64,000 nt of DNA from DATKJY01 sp964540105 (GCA_964540105.1 CAZILL010000002.1:930001-994000); one strand, 5' to 3'. Positions 34,010 to 43,174 are shown, counted from the first letter of the stretch. A program made the numbers and translations. The notes: generated by a model not told the origin, from the sequence alone.

Positions 34010-34946
34010 TTACACGCCCGCTCGTATCCTTATTATCTTTGCCGGCATTCTTGTCGTGACGACTTCCTGCAAGAAGGACCCCGCCAGCCCTCCCGTGTCT
34101 GGCTCCCCTTCGAAGCTCACTGCGGTCAACGGCAAGTATTATAAAGGGTTGATGAAGTCGACCATCCAGACCCCGCTTGTTCAGTTCAAGACATCCGATT
34201 CAAGCGGAAACCCGGTCGGCAACACCCGGATCCATCTCCGTCTGCTGGAAGGTGACGGCGTCCTATCAGTTGCGCCGGGTGACTCCACCAAGACCGACCC
34301 CACCGGCAATGCCACCGTCACCTACAATTTCAGCGGTCTCCTCGGCCATGCCTCGCTTCGCGCTCTTCTGCCTGCGAGAGACTCTGTTGATCTCGTCATG
34401 CGCGCTAACACGATCATTATTGGTTCGCACTCTCAGGCGCAGTATATCCGTACCGGAGATACATATGCCATGGTGAAGAATTTCAACGGCCCGCCATTGG
34501 CGATTGATGTCGATCCGAACTTCTATCTGACCTATGTCGTCTACGAATCAACCCTGGGCTTGGTCCTAATCGTCGAAGACAAGAACAAGAACAATGCTGC
34601 TGAAGATACAGAGCAAGTCGTCGGACTGATCGTCAACAACAGCGGAGCGAACGGTGAGTACAAGGGGAAGACTGCCGAGGGGATCGGCCTCGGTTCGAAA
34701 TACTCTGACATTCGCGCGGCTTACGGCCCCGCAGACAGCATCTGGGTCGACCCTACTCCACCCGCAGCGATCGTCCTGTCCTACCTCTCCGGGGCGCTCT
34801 ACATCTACTGCACAACCGCTGACACGACCGCTTTCGAAATGCACCTTGTGCCGCCCATCGCGCCCCCTGCCCTTACGCGCCGAGCGCAACTGCGAGAGAC
34901 TATTCCCCTCGTAAGTTCGACCGCTTATCGCCAATACCGCAGGTGA
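33996..34946 (+). CDS. Lipoprotein with bacterial Ig-like domain
   Basis: A 316-residue predicted lipoprotein: hydrophobic leader with cysteine in VVTTSCKKDP. Residues of about 45-130 resemble a Big_1-type Ig domain (KTSDSSGNPVGNTRIHLRLLEG ... TDPTGNATVTYNFSG broken here by unlisted residues). The C-terminal half is not recognised but contains a segment like regular periplasmic sensor proteins (IGLGSKYSDIRAAYGPADSIW). The start lies within the end of the barrel gene, so the two are coupled and may work together at the outer membrane. Confidence 0.65.
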   Translation: MLVRNYTPARILIIFAGILVVTTSCKKDPASPPVSGSPSKLTAVNGKYYKGLMKSTIQTPLVQFKTSDSSGNPVGNTRIHLRLLEGDGVLSVAPGDSTKTDPTGNATVTYNFSGLLGHASLRALLPARDSVDLVMRANTIIIGSHSQAQYIRTGDTYAMVKNFNGPPLAIDVDPNFYLTYVVYESTLGLVLIVEDKNKNNAAEDTEQVVGLIVNNSGANGEYKGKTAEGIGLGSKYSDIRAAYGPADSIWVDPTPPAAIVLSYLSGALYIYCTTADTTAFEMHLVPPIAPPALTRRAQLRETIPLVSSTAYRQYRR

Positions 34947-35041
34947 CCTAACACACTCTCCCTTTTTGTTGACAGATGCAGCACCTGAAAGATAATTTCA
35001 CGGCAAATCATTCACGAAAGAAACAGAACGAAAGGATAAGC

Positions 35042-35716
35042 ATGATCACCAACACCTTGACCGCCGTCACCATCGCCGCTTCGTTGCTCGGCGCAACTCT
35101 TTGGGCCGCCGATTCAACGGGCAACGCACCGCAAAAGGAAACCACGATGAAATCCGAATCCGCCAAGACGCCCTCCGGACCGGCCGAGAAGCGCCATCCT
35201 ATCCGCGACGCGAAGAACAAATTCGTCACCCTCGAGACCGACCTAGGGAAGTTGACCCTCGAGCTTTATCGTGATGTCGCCCCAGCGCACGCCGATTCCT
35301 TCGCCGCCCGCGCTGCCGATGGCTTCTATGCCAACACCATCTTTCACCGCATTGTCGACAATTTCATGATCCAGGGTGGAGACCCGACCGGCACCGGCAC
35401 AGGAAACGCCAAGTATACTCTCAAAGCCGAGTTCAGCAAACTTCCCCACGAGGAAGGAACTCTCTCCATGGCTCGCACCAACGATCCTAATTCCGCCTCC
35501 TGCCAATTCTTCATCTGCCTCAAGAAAGTTCCACACCTTGACGGCCAGTACAGTATTTTCGGTCAGCTGGTAAAGGGGTACGACGTTCTCCACAAGATCG
35601 GTTCTGTCGAAACAGTCATGCAGCCCGGAGGAGGGGAGAAGTCCCGCCCTAAGACAGATCTGCACCTCATCAAGGCGTACCTCTCCGATGCCGAGGGGAA
35701 GCCGGTCAAGAAGTAA
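35042..35716 (+). CDS. Cyclophilin-type peptidyl-prolyl cis-trans isomerase
   Basis: A 224-residue exported cyclophilin that speeds proline isomerisation during folding of envelope proteins. After a signal peptide (MITNTLTAVTIAASLLGATLWA) and a short linker, the domain shows FHRIVDNFMIQGGDPTGTGTG, the LSMARTNDPNSASCQFFI block and DGQYSIFGQLVKGYDVL. The ATG at 35042 with AAAGGA upstream is chosen; the frame is open 22 codons earlier. A hairpin 20 bases after the stop likely ends the transcript. Confidence 0.88.
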   Translation: MITNTLTAVTIAASLLGATLWAADSTGNAPQKETTMKSESAKTPSGPAEKRHPIRDAKNKFVTLETDLGKLTLELYRDVAPAHADSFAARAADGFYANTIFHRIVDNFMIQGGDPTGTGTGNAKYTLKAEFSKLPHEEGTLSMARTNDPNSASCQFFICLKKVPHLDGQYSIFGQLVKGYDVLHKIGSVETVMQPGGGEKSRPKTDLHLIKAYLSDAEGKPVKK

Positions 35717-35735
35717 ATTCACCGAGTCATCTAAC

Positions 35736-35772
35736 AAATGCGCTGCCCCTCTTAGTTAGGGACAGCGCATTT
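35736..35772 (+). terminator. Terminator-like hairpin between cyclophilin gene and dxr
   Basis: A 15-base stem AAATGCGCTGCCCCT pairs with AGGGACAGCGCATTT (one G-T pair) around a 7-base loop. The A-rich and T-rich ends make it usable in both directions, though no long T run follows. Confidence 0.65.
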
Positions 35773-35809
35773 GTGGAACTCGGGCGCCCACGGCTCGTTA
35801 GAACCCTGT

Positions 35810-36979
35810 ATGGTCCCTCGTTCACTCGTCGTCCTCGGCTCAACCGGCTCTATCGGCCGTTCCTGCCTTGATGTCATTCAGCGCCACCCCGGTTGTTTTG
35901 TCGTCAAGGCGCTCGCTGCTCATGCCAGCGCCGAGCTTCTCATCGAGCAGTACCGCCTATTCCGGCCCGCACATCTCTGCCTGACCGACCCCAACGCCGC
36001 CGCACAAGTTTCCGCGGCCCTCGCCGACGAACCGGTGACAATCGCAAGCGGTGAGCGCGCGCTCATCGAACTGACCAAACTGGACGACGTCGACATCGTA
36101 GTCAACGCCATTGTCGGAGCGGCAGGTCTAAGAGCGTCGCTGGAGACCCTCGCCCAGGGCAGAAACCTCGCCCTCGCCAATAAGGAATCTCTCGTCACCG
36201 GCGGTCCGCTTTTCCCGCCAATCATCGAGAGAACCAAAGCCCGTATCCTTCCCATTGACTCCGAGCACTCCGCAATCTGGCAAGCACTCAATGCCGGACG
36301 CCTGCACGAAGTCAAGTGGCTCATCTTGACCGCTTCCGGCGGTCCCTTTCGAACTCTCCCGCGCGAATTGTTTGCCGACATAACCGTGGAGGAGGCGCTC
36401 AATCACCCCACCTGGAAGATGGGTCGAAAAATCAGTATCGATTCGGCCACCATGGTCAACAAGGGACTTGAGATCATCGAGGCCGTCACCCTTTTTGGCG
36501 TGCCGTCAAAGAAGATCCGTATCCTCGTCCATCCTCAGTCGATCATCCACTCGATGGTCGAGTATGTTGATTCATCAGTCATCGCCCAGCTCTCTCAGCC
36601 CGATATGCGCCTGCCGATTTCCTACGCGCTATTCTGGCCGGATCGCGTTGGTTCAGAGTACGGACAAATCGATTGGCACACCCTTAAGTCTCTCACATTC
36701 GAACTACCCGACTACGATAAGTTCCCGCTCCTTCGCCTGGCCTTCAGAGTAGCCGAGGCGGGCGGGACTGCCCCTGCAATCTACAACGCCGCCAACGAAA
36801 TCGCCGCTGAGTCCTTCCTGAATCGACAGATCAAGTTCACTGAAATTGCCGATATTGTGACCGGGACGGTCGATGCCGTTCCCGTTGTTTCGAAACCGCG
36901 GCTGGATGACATCCTCGAAGCTGATCGCGCCGCCCGCGCGACTGCCCGAAAACTCGCGGAGAATGTTGTATGCTCATGA
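35810..36979 (+). CDS. dxr: 1-deoxy-D-xylulose-5-phosphate reductoisomerase
   Basis: Dxr makes methylerythritol phosphate, the committed step of the non-mevalonate isoprenoid pathway. The 389-residue product has the NADPH motif VVLGSTGSIGRSCLDVI, ALANKESLVTGG, the metal-binding DSEHSAIWQ and the flexible loop with HPTWKMGRKISIDSATM. ATG 35810 is chosen; the frame is open to 35771 but that extension overlaps the hairpin. It overlaps rseP by about ten bases and starts a run dxr-rseP-lepB. Confidence 0.95.
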   Translation: MVPRSLVVLGSTGSIGRSCLDVIQRHPGCFVVKALAAHASAELLIEQYRLFRPAHLCLTDPNAAAQVSAALADEPVTIASGERALIELTKLDDVDIVVNAIVGAAGLRASLETLAQGRNLALANKESLVTGGPLFPPIIERTKARILPIDSEHSAIWQALNAGRLHEVKWLILTASGGPFRTLPRELFADITVEEALNHPTWKMGRKISIDSATMVNKGLEIIEAVTLFGVPSKKIRILVHPQSIIHSMVEYVDSSVIAQLSQPDMRLPISYALFWPDRVGSEYGQIDWHTLKSLTFELPDYDKFPLLRLAFRVAEAGGTAPAIYNAANEIAAESFLNRQIKFTEIADIVTGTVDAVPVVSKPRLDDILEADRAARATARKLAENVVCS

Positions 36980-38070
36980 ATATTGCTTCCTTCATTTTTG
37001 TTCTGGGTGTCCTTGTCTTTATCCACGAGCTCGGTCACTTCATCGTCGCGAAACGTGTCGGCATCAAAGTCGAACGTTTCTCGCTTGGTTTCCCGCCGTA
37101 CATCTTCACCAAGACCGTCGGCGAAACCGCCTACTCCATTGGCATCATCCCGCTTGGCGGCTTCGTGAAAATGCTCGGCGAAAACCCCGACGAGGAGTCC
37201 GCGAAGAACGCTGCGACTGACACCACGGCGTCAGTCTCTCACCGCGAATTCGGCGCGAAATCGATCGGCCAGCGCGCTCTCGTCATCATCGCCGGTCCTT
37301 TCATGAACTACCTTCTCGCCATCGCCCTCTTCGTCGGCATCTTTCTCTTTGGGGGACGCCCCGTATTCGATCATGAGCGTCTCGTCGTTGGCACTGTCAC
37401 CGAGAACTTCCCGGCCGCTCAGGCCGGATTGCAGACCAACGATCAGATCATCGGCATCGACGGTTACCCTATCTCCGACTTCGATTCCTTGCGCGTGAGG
37501 ATCAATAAGAAAGTCGCCGCTCCGCTCCAGCTGACCTGGGTGCGGGGCGCCGACACCATGAACGCCACCCTCACCACTCACCTCGAGGAAATCCCGGCCC
37601 TCAAGGGGGGGCTTGATTCGATCGGAATAATCGGCTTCACTCAGAAGGTTCAGGGCTACAGCTACTACAGTTTCACCGAATCCGTTCAGCGCGGCTTCGT
37701 AACCACCCACATGATCGTCTGGGAAACTGTCAAGTTCGTTAAGAAAGCTATCTCTGGGGAAGTGTCCGCCAAGCTGATCGGCGGTCCGCTCTTCATCGCC
37801 CAGCAATCGGGCAAAGAGGCGGAAAAGGGAGCTACCAACCTCTTCTTCTTCATGGCTCTGCTGTCGGTCAATCTTGCCGTCCTCAACGTGCTCCCCATCC
37901 CGATCCTCGACGGCGGTCACCTCGTCTTCCTGGCAGTCGAACGCCTGCGCGGTCGCCCGCTGTCAGTGCGGTCCCGCACCCTTGCCCAGCAGATTGGCAT
38001 CGCCTTTTTCTTTGTCATGATCATCTTTGTCACCTATAATGACATCCTGAGAATGGTCAGAGGATATTGA
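36970..38070 (+). CDS. rseP: Site-2 intramembrane metalloprotease RseP
   Basis: RseP cleaves membrane segments of anti-sigma factors and signal-peptide remnants. The 366-residue protein has the zinc motif HELGH at residues 19-23, GFPPYIFTK, and the LDGGH motif near the C-terminus inside the last membrane segments. One PDZ domain (about residues 125-190, AAQAGLQTNDQIIGIDG) is present, not two as in E. coli. Linkage dxr-rseP is common in bacteria (via cdsA in some). A start at 36976 is nearly as likely. Confidence 0.93.
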   Translation: MLMNIASFIFVLGVLVFIHELGHFIVAKRVGIKVERFSLGFPPYIFTKTVGETAYSIGIIPLGGFVKMLGENPDEESAKNAATDTTASVSHREFGAKSIGQRALVIIAGPFMNYLLAIALFVGIFLFGGRPVFDHERLVVGTVTENFPAAQAGLQTNDQIIGIDGYPISDFDSLRVRINKKVAAPLQLTWVRGADTMNATLTTHLEEIPALKGGLDSIGIIGFTQKVQGYSYYSFTESVQRGFVTTHMIVWETVKFVKKAISGEVSAKLIGGPLFIAQQSGKEAEKGATNLFFFMALLSVNLAVLNVLPIPILDGGHLVFLAVERLRGRPLSVRSRTLAQQIGIAFFFVMIIFVTYNDILRMVRGY

Positions 38071-38149
38071 GAACCTCTTCGGCCTTTCAGCGTATATATG
38101 TTGAGACGGTCCACCGAAACGGGAGCCGTTGAGAAAGGACTACCGCCGT

Positions 38150-38923
38150 ATGGCCATAGACAAGAAGAAAGCCGCTCCGGCAGCCGATTCCACCCGTCGT
38201 CGCAAACCTTCCGGCGCAGAGTCCTTTTGGGATAATACCAAACAGACCCTTATCGCCATTCTCCTCGCGCTGGTCATCAAGACCTCAGTCGTGGAGGCTT
38301 ACAAGATTCCCTCGGCCTCGATGGAAGATACTCTCCTGGTCGGTGACTTCCTTCTCGCCAACAAATTCATCTACGGCGCCCGACTTCCGCTGGTCGACTG
38401 GCGCCTCCCCGCGCTTCGGGATCCCAGACGCGGCGACGTGGTCATTTTCATTTTCCCTGGTGACGGCGTCACCAAATACATCAAGCGTTGCATCGGCCAA
38501 CCGGGAGATACCATCGAAGTCAGGGATAAAGTCCTGTACGTCAACCATCAGCTATTCCCTGATCCCGAGCATTCGAAACATCAGGACACCCTGGCCACTG
38601 GACAGCAAAAGATTTTTCCCTTTGGCCCCGACGGCCAGTTCAGCCGCGACAATTTCGGCCCCTATATTGTCCCACGCGACAGCTACTTTATGATGGGGGA
38701 TAATCGCGATAATTCCTACGACTCCCGTTTCTGGTCAGCGGTCTCACGGGATCGCATTCTGGGTAAAGCGTTGGTAATACACTGGTCGTGGGACGACAGT
38801 GAGTATCAGTCACCGTCTGTCTCTATTGCCGACCCCCTCTCCGTGCCGCGCCTGTTCATCTACAACGCTGCTCACTTCCCGCAGAAGGTACGCTGGAGCC
38901 GCTTGTTTCACCCGATTTTCTGA
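38150..38923 (+). CDS. lepB: Signal peptidase I
   Basis: LepB removes signal peptides at the outer face of the inner membrane. One N-terminal membrane segment (LIAILLALVIKTSVVEAY) is followed by the catalytic serine in IPSASMEDTLL, the catalytic lysine in KYIKRCIGQPGD and the box MGDNRDNSYDSRFW. Length is 257 with ATG 38150; an upstream TTG at 38129 would add a few residues. The N-terminal 30 residues are lysine- and alanine-rich. It fits the many exported proteins in this window. Confidence 0.93.
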   Translation: MAIDKKKAAPAADSTRRRKPSGAESFWDNTKQTLIAILLALVIKTSVVEAYKIPSASMEDTLLVGDFLLANKFIYGARLPLVDWRLPALRDPRRGDVVIFIFPGDGVTKYIKRCIGQPGDTIEVRDKVLYVNHQLFPDPEHSKHQDTLATGQQKIFPFGPDGQFSRDNFGPYIVPRDSYFMMGDNRDNSYDSRFWSAVSRDRILGKALVIHWSWDDSEYQSPSVSIADPLSVPRLFIYNAAHFPQKVRWSRLFHPIF

Positions 38924-38935
38924 GGATTCTCCCCA

Positions 38936-39643
38936 ATGACTCGTCTCGCTTCCTTGTCCTCGCTGTTTGCGCTGTTGATCACGACCGCCGCATCTGCCGC
39001 CCCCAAAATGAAAGTCGCCGACGACACTTTCGTTTTTGGGAAGACCACACAGGGAGCTGTTGTAACTCATTCCTTCTGGATCAAGTCAATCGGCACGGAT
39101 ACACTTCGCATCATCGAGGTCGATCCCGGCTGTGGCTGCACGCAGGCCCCATTACTTGATTCGCTCCTGGCTCCGGGCGATAGCACTCGCCTTGAAATCA
39201 CTCTGAACACGAGGAACTTTCGCGGCTTCGTCGATAAGCGCCCATCTTTCGTCACCAACGCCAGTCCGGATCGGGTCTTCCTCAAACTCTATGCTGAGAT
39301 GATCACCGACTCAACTCCGGTCGGAGTGGTTAAGCCTAACCCGCTCATCATCGACGTCTCCCAGTTCGACAAGCTCCGTCGCAAAGCCAGGTTCGCGGTC
39401 GCGAACACCGGCCCCAACGAGTGCTCCCTGACTCTCGTTGACACCGCTTTCAAGAGCTTTGACGTCACTCTCCCCAAATCCGTCAAGGCTGGTGCAAGTG
39501 TAGAGGGTGTCGTAACCATTCGCGAAAACGCGATCACGGCTGACTTCCGCGAGTCCCTCACCGTCGAGCTGGGGGATGAAGAGCGAACTCGCTTCACCCT
39601 TCCCGTTGTCCGGATGTACCGCACCAAGCAAGCTGATAAGTAG
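38936..39643 (+). CDS. DUF1573 exported protein
   Basis: A 235-residue protein with a signal peptide (ends TTAASA) and a DUF1573 domain: FVFGKTTQGAVVTHSFWIKS, then the conserved GCGCTQAPLLDS and GDSTRLEITLNT. The fold is Ig-like (ASH/MSP type). Such proteins are common in FCB bacteria, and their job is unknown. A second similar domain makes up the C-terminal half. It is 12 bases from lepB and likely shares its transcript. Confidence 0.75.
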   Translation: MTRLASLSSLFALLITTAASAAPKMKVADDTFVFGKTTQGAVVTHSFWIKSIGTDTLRIIEVDPGCGCTQAPLLDSLLAPGDSTRLEITLNTRNFRGFVDKRPSFVTNASPDRVFLKLYAEMITDSTPVGVVKPNPLIIDVSQFDKLRRKARFAVANTGPNECSLTLVDTAFKSFDVTLPKSVKAGASVEGVVTIRENAITADFRESLTVELGDEERTRFTLPVVRMYRTKQADK

Positions 39644-39703
39644 CTCGCGCTCAGCCCCGTTTTTTCTTTGATTTTCTCTCGCCTCTGGTCTTAATTGCCC
39701 GCC

Positions 39704-40318
39704 ATGCATCGCCTGACAGTTGAGAATCTCTCGAAACGCTTCGGTTCGCGCAAAGTCCTGACCGACATCTCCTTTGAACTTTCCACCGGCCAATCTATGG
39801 CGGTCGTCGGTCCCAATGGGTCCGGCAAATCCACGCTCCTGATGCTCCTTCTCGCGAGTTTGCGCCCCACACGCGGAAGCGTCACCTACCGCCAAGATAA
39901 CTCTATCCTCGACGACTCCCAGATCCGTGCCGCGACATCGTTTGTCTCTCCGTACCTGAATCTCTATGACCACCTCACCGCCGAAGAGAACCTGACCTTC
40001 TTCTCCACCGTTTCGGGCGGTCATGTCACTGGCAAGCAGATCAACGGTCTCCTTAATCGGGTCGGACTCGAGGGGAGAGGCTCCGATTTTGTCGCGGCCT
40101 ATTCCTCCGGCATGAAACAGCGCCTCAAGTACGCCGTCGCGCTTCTGAATTCCCCCGCCTTTCTCTTTCTCGATGAACCCACGTCCAACCTCGACGAAGC
40201 CGGCAAACAGATCGTGTTCGACCTCATCGACGAACACCGTTCCACAACCATCCTCATCATCGCCACCAACGAAAAAGAGGAGCAGCGCCGTGCCGAGCAG
40301 CTCTGTCGGATTGGTTAG
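39704..40318 (+). CDS. ABC transporter ATP-binding protein, CcmA-like
   Basis: A 204-residue ATPase with Walker A GPNGSGKSTLLMLLL, Q-loop VSPYLNLYDHLTAEENL, a signature of YSSGMKQRLKYAVALL and Walker B FLFLDEPTSNLDE. The short length and the signature with SSGM rather than SGGQ recall CcmA, the haem-exporter ATPase of cytochrome c maturation. The next gene is a six-span CcmB-like permease. No other ccm genes are in the window, so a different export role stays possible. ATG 39704 chosen; a TTG at 39695 is possible. Confidence 0.8.
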   Translation: MHRLTVENLSKRFGSRKVLTDISFELSTGQSMAVVGPNGSGKSTLLMLLLASLRPTRGSVTYRQDNSILDDSQIRAATSFVSPYLNLYDHLTAEENLTFFSTVSGGHVTGKQINGLLNRVGLEGRGSDFVAAYSSGMKQRLKYAVALLNSPAFLFLDEPTSNLDEAGKQIVFDLIDEHRSTTILIIATNEKEEQRRAEQLCRIG

Positions 40319-40973
40319 CCAGGCCTTTGCCGTCTTCGCCAAGGACTTTCGCCTGGAACTGCGTACACGCTACGCTATCAACGCCATCCTCATGTTCGGC
40401 ATTACCACGCTGGCCGTGGTCTCCTACTCTCTTGGCCAGGCCGGTCTTCCCCCGAAACTGCTTGCCGCCCTCCTGTGGACTATCATCTTTTTCTCTGCCA
40501 TGTCCGGCCTGTCGCAAGCGTTTGTCCGTGAGGAAGAGGCGGGGACTTCGCTCGTCCTCAAACTCCGCGCCGACCCGACCGCCATCTATCTCGGTAAGCT
40601 CCTCTTTAACTTCATCCTGCTCTCAGTCATGACTGCCATCATCACGCCCATGTTCTACATGTTCACCGACGCCCCAATTGGCAACGTCGGTGTTCTCTTT
40701 CTCGTCCTCTTGCTCGGCGTCATTGGCCTCTGTGCCGCCACCACACTGGTAGCCGCGATCATTGCCAAAGCCTCAGTCAAGGGTGCCCTCTTCGCCGTCC
40801 TCTCATTTCCCATTCTCATGCCGATCCTGCTTCTGCTCGTCGGAGCTACCACGATCATCATGGGCGGCAAGCCGATGGACGAGACCGCCATGTATTTTCA
40901 AGGTCTGATTGCCTATTCGGTCGTGATGATCACCCTCTCTGTGCTTCTGTTTCGCTTCGTTTGGCTGGAATAA
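40290..40973 (+). CDS. CcmB-like ABC permease
   Basis: A 227-residue membrane protein with about six spans, resembling the haem exporter permease CcmB: opening AFAVFAKDFRLELRTRYAINAILMF... and a block EEEAGTSLVLKLRADPTAIYLGK that fits the CcmB cytoplasmic loop. GTG 40290 with GAGGAG six bases upstream is chosen, overlapping the ATPase gene by 29 bases; the frame is open to 40173. The coupling supports one transporter. Since c-haem proteins occur at 2-5 kb in this window, a cytochrome maturation role is plausible. Confidence 0.75.
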   Translation: MPSSSVGLVSQAFAVFAKDFRLELRTRYAINAILMFGITTLAVVSYSLGQAGLPPKLLAALLWTIIFFSAMSGLSQAFVREEEAGTSLVLKLRADPTAIYLGKLLFNFILLSVMTAIITPMFYMFTDAPIGNVGVLFLVLLLGVIGLCAATTLVAAIIAKASVKGALFAVLSFPILMPILLLLVGATTIIMGGKPMDETAMYFQGLIAYSVVMITLSVLLFRFVWLE

Positions 40974-41024
40974 TCGCTCCGAGCTTTTCTCAATTTCGGT
41001 AGCAGTCTCGCCGATAACTGAGAT

Positions 41025-41930
41025 ATGATCCCTGACAATCTCACTTCGCGAAACGTCCTTCTGTGCCGAACGGCCGTCCTGATCCTTTTTGTCCTCCTCG
41101 CTGCAGGTCCCTATGCTGCCGTCATTCCCTTCGATCCCGCTCGGGGGCTCGTCGAAATCGACATCGTCATCAACGACACGATTCACGCCAAGTTCGGGCT
41201 CGATACCGGCGCCGACCAATTCTACCTTGATTCCAGCTTCGCCGCTCGCTTCGGCTTACGCCGCTCTCCCGTCGCCGAGATGCACACTGTGGCTGGCGTT
41301 GACGGAACCACCAGCGCTTTTCCCATCACCTTGCGCTCGCTCAAAATCGCAGACTTACCAATGCAGACCGAAATCCCCGCTACCATTATCGATCTTGCCG
41401 CTCTCTCTAAAGACAAACGAAGCGGCCACCCGGACGGCCTTCTCGGATTGCAGATACTCGAGCAGTATTACGTTACGGTCGACTACCCGCGCCAACGTCT
41501 CGAAATTCGCACCGATGAACCGCACGCCCTCGCCGGCAAACCGTACCGCACCATCCCCTTTCGTATGGCCGGCCACCTGATCCTTGTCGATGTCACCATA
41601 AGCGACCGGTTCACCTGTCCTATGATCCTCGACTACTGCGCCAGTGTCACTTCAATTTCCGATTCTCTCGCAGCCCAGCTCGGCCTCACACCCGCCGGGA
41701 GCAGTTCTCTTTCAACCATCAATTCAGACGCAACCTTCTCGATTCCGAAGCTCTCGATCGGCAACGCCGCCACTTCAACCAGCGTGATCGCCATCATTTC
41801 TGATTTCACGACCTGGAAAGCGGCCTTCCCTCGCGCCCATTTCGACGGCATCCTCGGTGGCACTTTCCTGAACTCCCACGTCATCACCGTCGACTACCGC
41901 CACCACCAGATCTACATCCAATACCAATAA
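41025..41930 (+). CDS. Exported retropepsin-like aspartic protease-like protein
   Basis: A 301-residue protein with an N-terminal hydrophobic export segment and two repeated halves. The first half has GLDTGADQFYLDSSFA (catalytic-type D60-T-G), the second has MILDYCASVTSISDSLA at the matching place, where DTG is replaced by D-Y-C. Retropepsin-like folds normally need two DTG copies; here only one is intact, so activity is uncertain. Typical flanking HxxGLLGLQILEQYYVTVDY elements appear in both halves. No functional partner is evident. Confidence 0.7.
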   Translation: MIPDNLTSRNVLLCRTAVLILFVLLAAGPYAAVIPFDPARGLVEIDIVINDTIHAKFGLDTGADQFYLDSSFAARFGLRRSPVAEMHTVAGVDGTTSAFPITLRSLKIADLPMQTEIPATIIDLAALSKDKRSGHPDGLLGLQILEQYYVTVDYPRQRLEIRTDEPHALAGKPYRTIPFRMAGHLILVDVTISDRFTCPMILDYCASVTSISDSLAAQLGLTPAGSSSLSTINSDATFSIPKLSIGNAATSTSVIAIISDFTTWKAAFPRAHFDGILGGTFLNSHVITVDYRHHQIYIQYQ

Positions 41931-42008
41931 GCAAGTCTTTCGATTCCCGACGCGTCAGCATTTCTTTTGTCTTGACTAAGCCGACGATAATCACCACCAT
42001 TTTCCGGT

Positions 42009-42344
42009 ATGACGCTTCTGAAAACTGACCGCCTCTGGCTAAGAAGCCTGAAGTGGTCATTGGCTTTTTCCCTGCCAATCTTCCTACTCATGGTAGTTGA
42101 TGTTGTTTTTCTCTTCGACGAGCGAGGCAATGTGATGCCCACCATTCTATACTACCTAGGTACACTAATTTACGTGCTCCAATGGTATATCTTTGACAAA
42201 GAGCCTGGCAATTTTTTTGACGTGACATGCGCTTGGAGCTGTCTTGCCAATTCTTTGGTTATTTGGTTAGCGGTCTATGTTGTGTTGCGTATTCGGATAA
42301 ACCGAGCGGAAAAACGTGCTTGTAGCAAGGGCGATGCTCTATGA
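42009..42344 (+). CDS. Small membrane protein, unrecognised
   Basis: A 111-residue protein with about three hydrophobic stretches (FSLPIFLLMVVDVVFLF, ILYYLGTLIYVLQWYIF, LVIWLAVYVVLRI). No family is recognised. Its start MTLLKTDR closely matches MTLLETDR at the proposed start of the next gene, at DNA level too. This stretch is richer in A+T than its surroundings, which may mean recent acquisition. It overlaps the open frame of the next gene. Confidence 0.45.
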   Translation: MTLLKTDRLWLRSLKWSLAFSLPIFLLMVVDVVFLFDERGNVMPTILYYLGTLIYVLQWYIFDKEPGNFFDVTCAWSCLANSLVIWLAVYVVLRIRINRAEKRACSKGDAL

Positions 42345-42403
42345 TGAAGCGGCGATCATCAAGCGGGTGTGGCAAGACTCGTGGCAGAAACACTGGAGGC
42401 GCT

Positions 42404-42814
42404 ATGACCCTTCTCGAAACTGACCGCCACAAGAAGACTCTGAGAAGAATCCAGATTAACAGGATAAGCGGACAATTGAGAATACACCTGGTGGGAGTTG
42501 TCTTTCTAACAGTCGTGGCAGGGTGTGCAACTGACTGCAGCCGAAGGCAAATACCAACGAGCACGGAACTGAAACTGCAGCTTCGTTGCAGTGATGACGA
42601 GATTGTGAATGACCTCATATATTCGGTGCGGGGTATCGAGGATTCATTGCTATCGCATGGCGTCACGATAAGCTCTAACTCAACTGCAAGTGATTGTGGA
42701 TACTTGTTCGTACGTGCCGGCGCGACAAAGTTCGTTTCGGGAGCTCTCACAAATGCCGAACTCTTGCTATGCTGTCGAGAGTTTTTCTGGGCAGGCGGCC
42801 CGAAAAGGGAATAG
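42404..42814 (+). CDS. Small lipoprotein-like protein, unrecognised
   Basis: The 136-residue product has a basic N-terminal stretch and then VGVVFLTVVAGCATDC, with a lipobox-like cysteine. The basic region before the hydrophobic core is unusually long (about 28 residues), so export is uncertain. ATG 42404 has GGAGGC just upstream and matches the start of the preceding gene; the frame is open to 42341, which would overlap that gene. The C-terminal part is not recognised. Confidence 0.4.
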   Translation: MTLLETDRHKKTLRRIQINRISGQLRIHLVGVVFLTVVAGCATDCSRRQIPTSTELKLQLRCSDDEIVNDLIYSVRGIEDSLLSHGVTISSNSTASDCGYLFVRAGATKFVSGALTNAELLLCCREFFWAGGPKRE

Positions 42815-42891
42815 TCGAACGCCCCTCAGCATGTGGATAGTTCATCTAAGTCACTGGAAGTCTGCACGGAGCAGACGAACGCTTTCTCCCC

Positions 42892-42920
42892 TTGACACCA
42901 CCCCCAAAACCCGACATCAT
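42892..42920 (+). promoter_or_regulatory. Promoter before the cobalamin riboswitch
   Basis: TTGACA at 42892-42897 is a perfect -35 box. A weak -10 (CATCAT at 42915) lies 17 bases further, placing the transcript start close to the first bases of the riboswitch. Confidence 0.45.
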
Positions 42921-42925
42921 TCCCC

Positions 42926-43095
42926 CACAACGCTTCGGTGCCGTCCACTGCGGACGGGTAATAGGGAAGACGGTGAGAGTCCGTCGCAGCCCCGCTACTG
43001 TGTTTGGCTACCTCGCCAGCATGTGCCACCTGTGATCGCACGGGGAAGGCGCTCGCGAGAGGTTTGAAGCCGCAAGTCAGGAAACCTGCCGAGGT
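42926..43095 (+). promoter_or_regulatory. Cobalamin (B12) riboswitch
   Basis: The leader holds the core elements of the adenosylcobalamin riboswitch in order: CGGTGCC near 42936, GACGGGTAATAGGGAAGACG, GGTGAGAGTCC, GCAGCCCCGCTACTGT (the B12 box region), a variable stem, and GAAGCCGCAAGTCAGGA followed by AACCTGCC. It sits 80 bases upstream of a BtuB-like receptor gene, which B12 would shut off. The 360-base gene-free stretch 42815-43174 is made up of this element and its promoter. Confidence 0.93.
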
Positions 43096-43174
43096 CATAT
43101 CATTCTCATCTTGCCGGAAGCGTGGGCTTGCCGCATGATCGTCACTGCGCTCGTGGCAAGAAAAGGAGTTCGCC

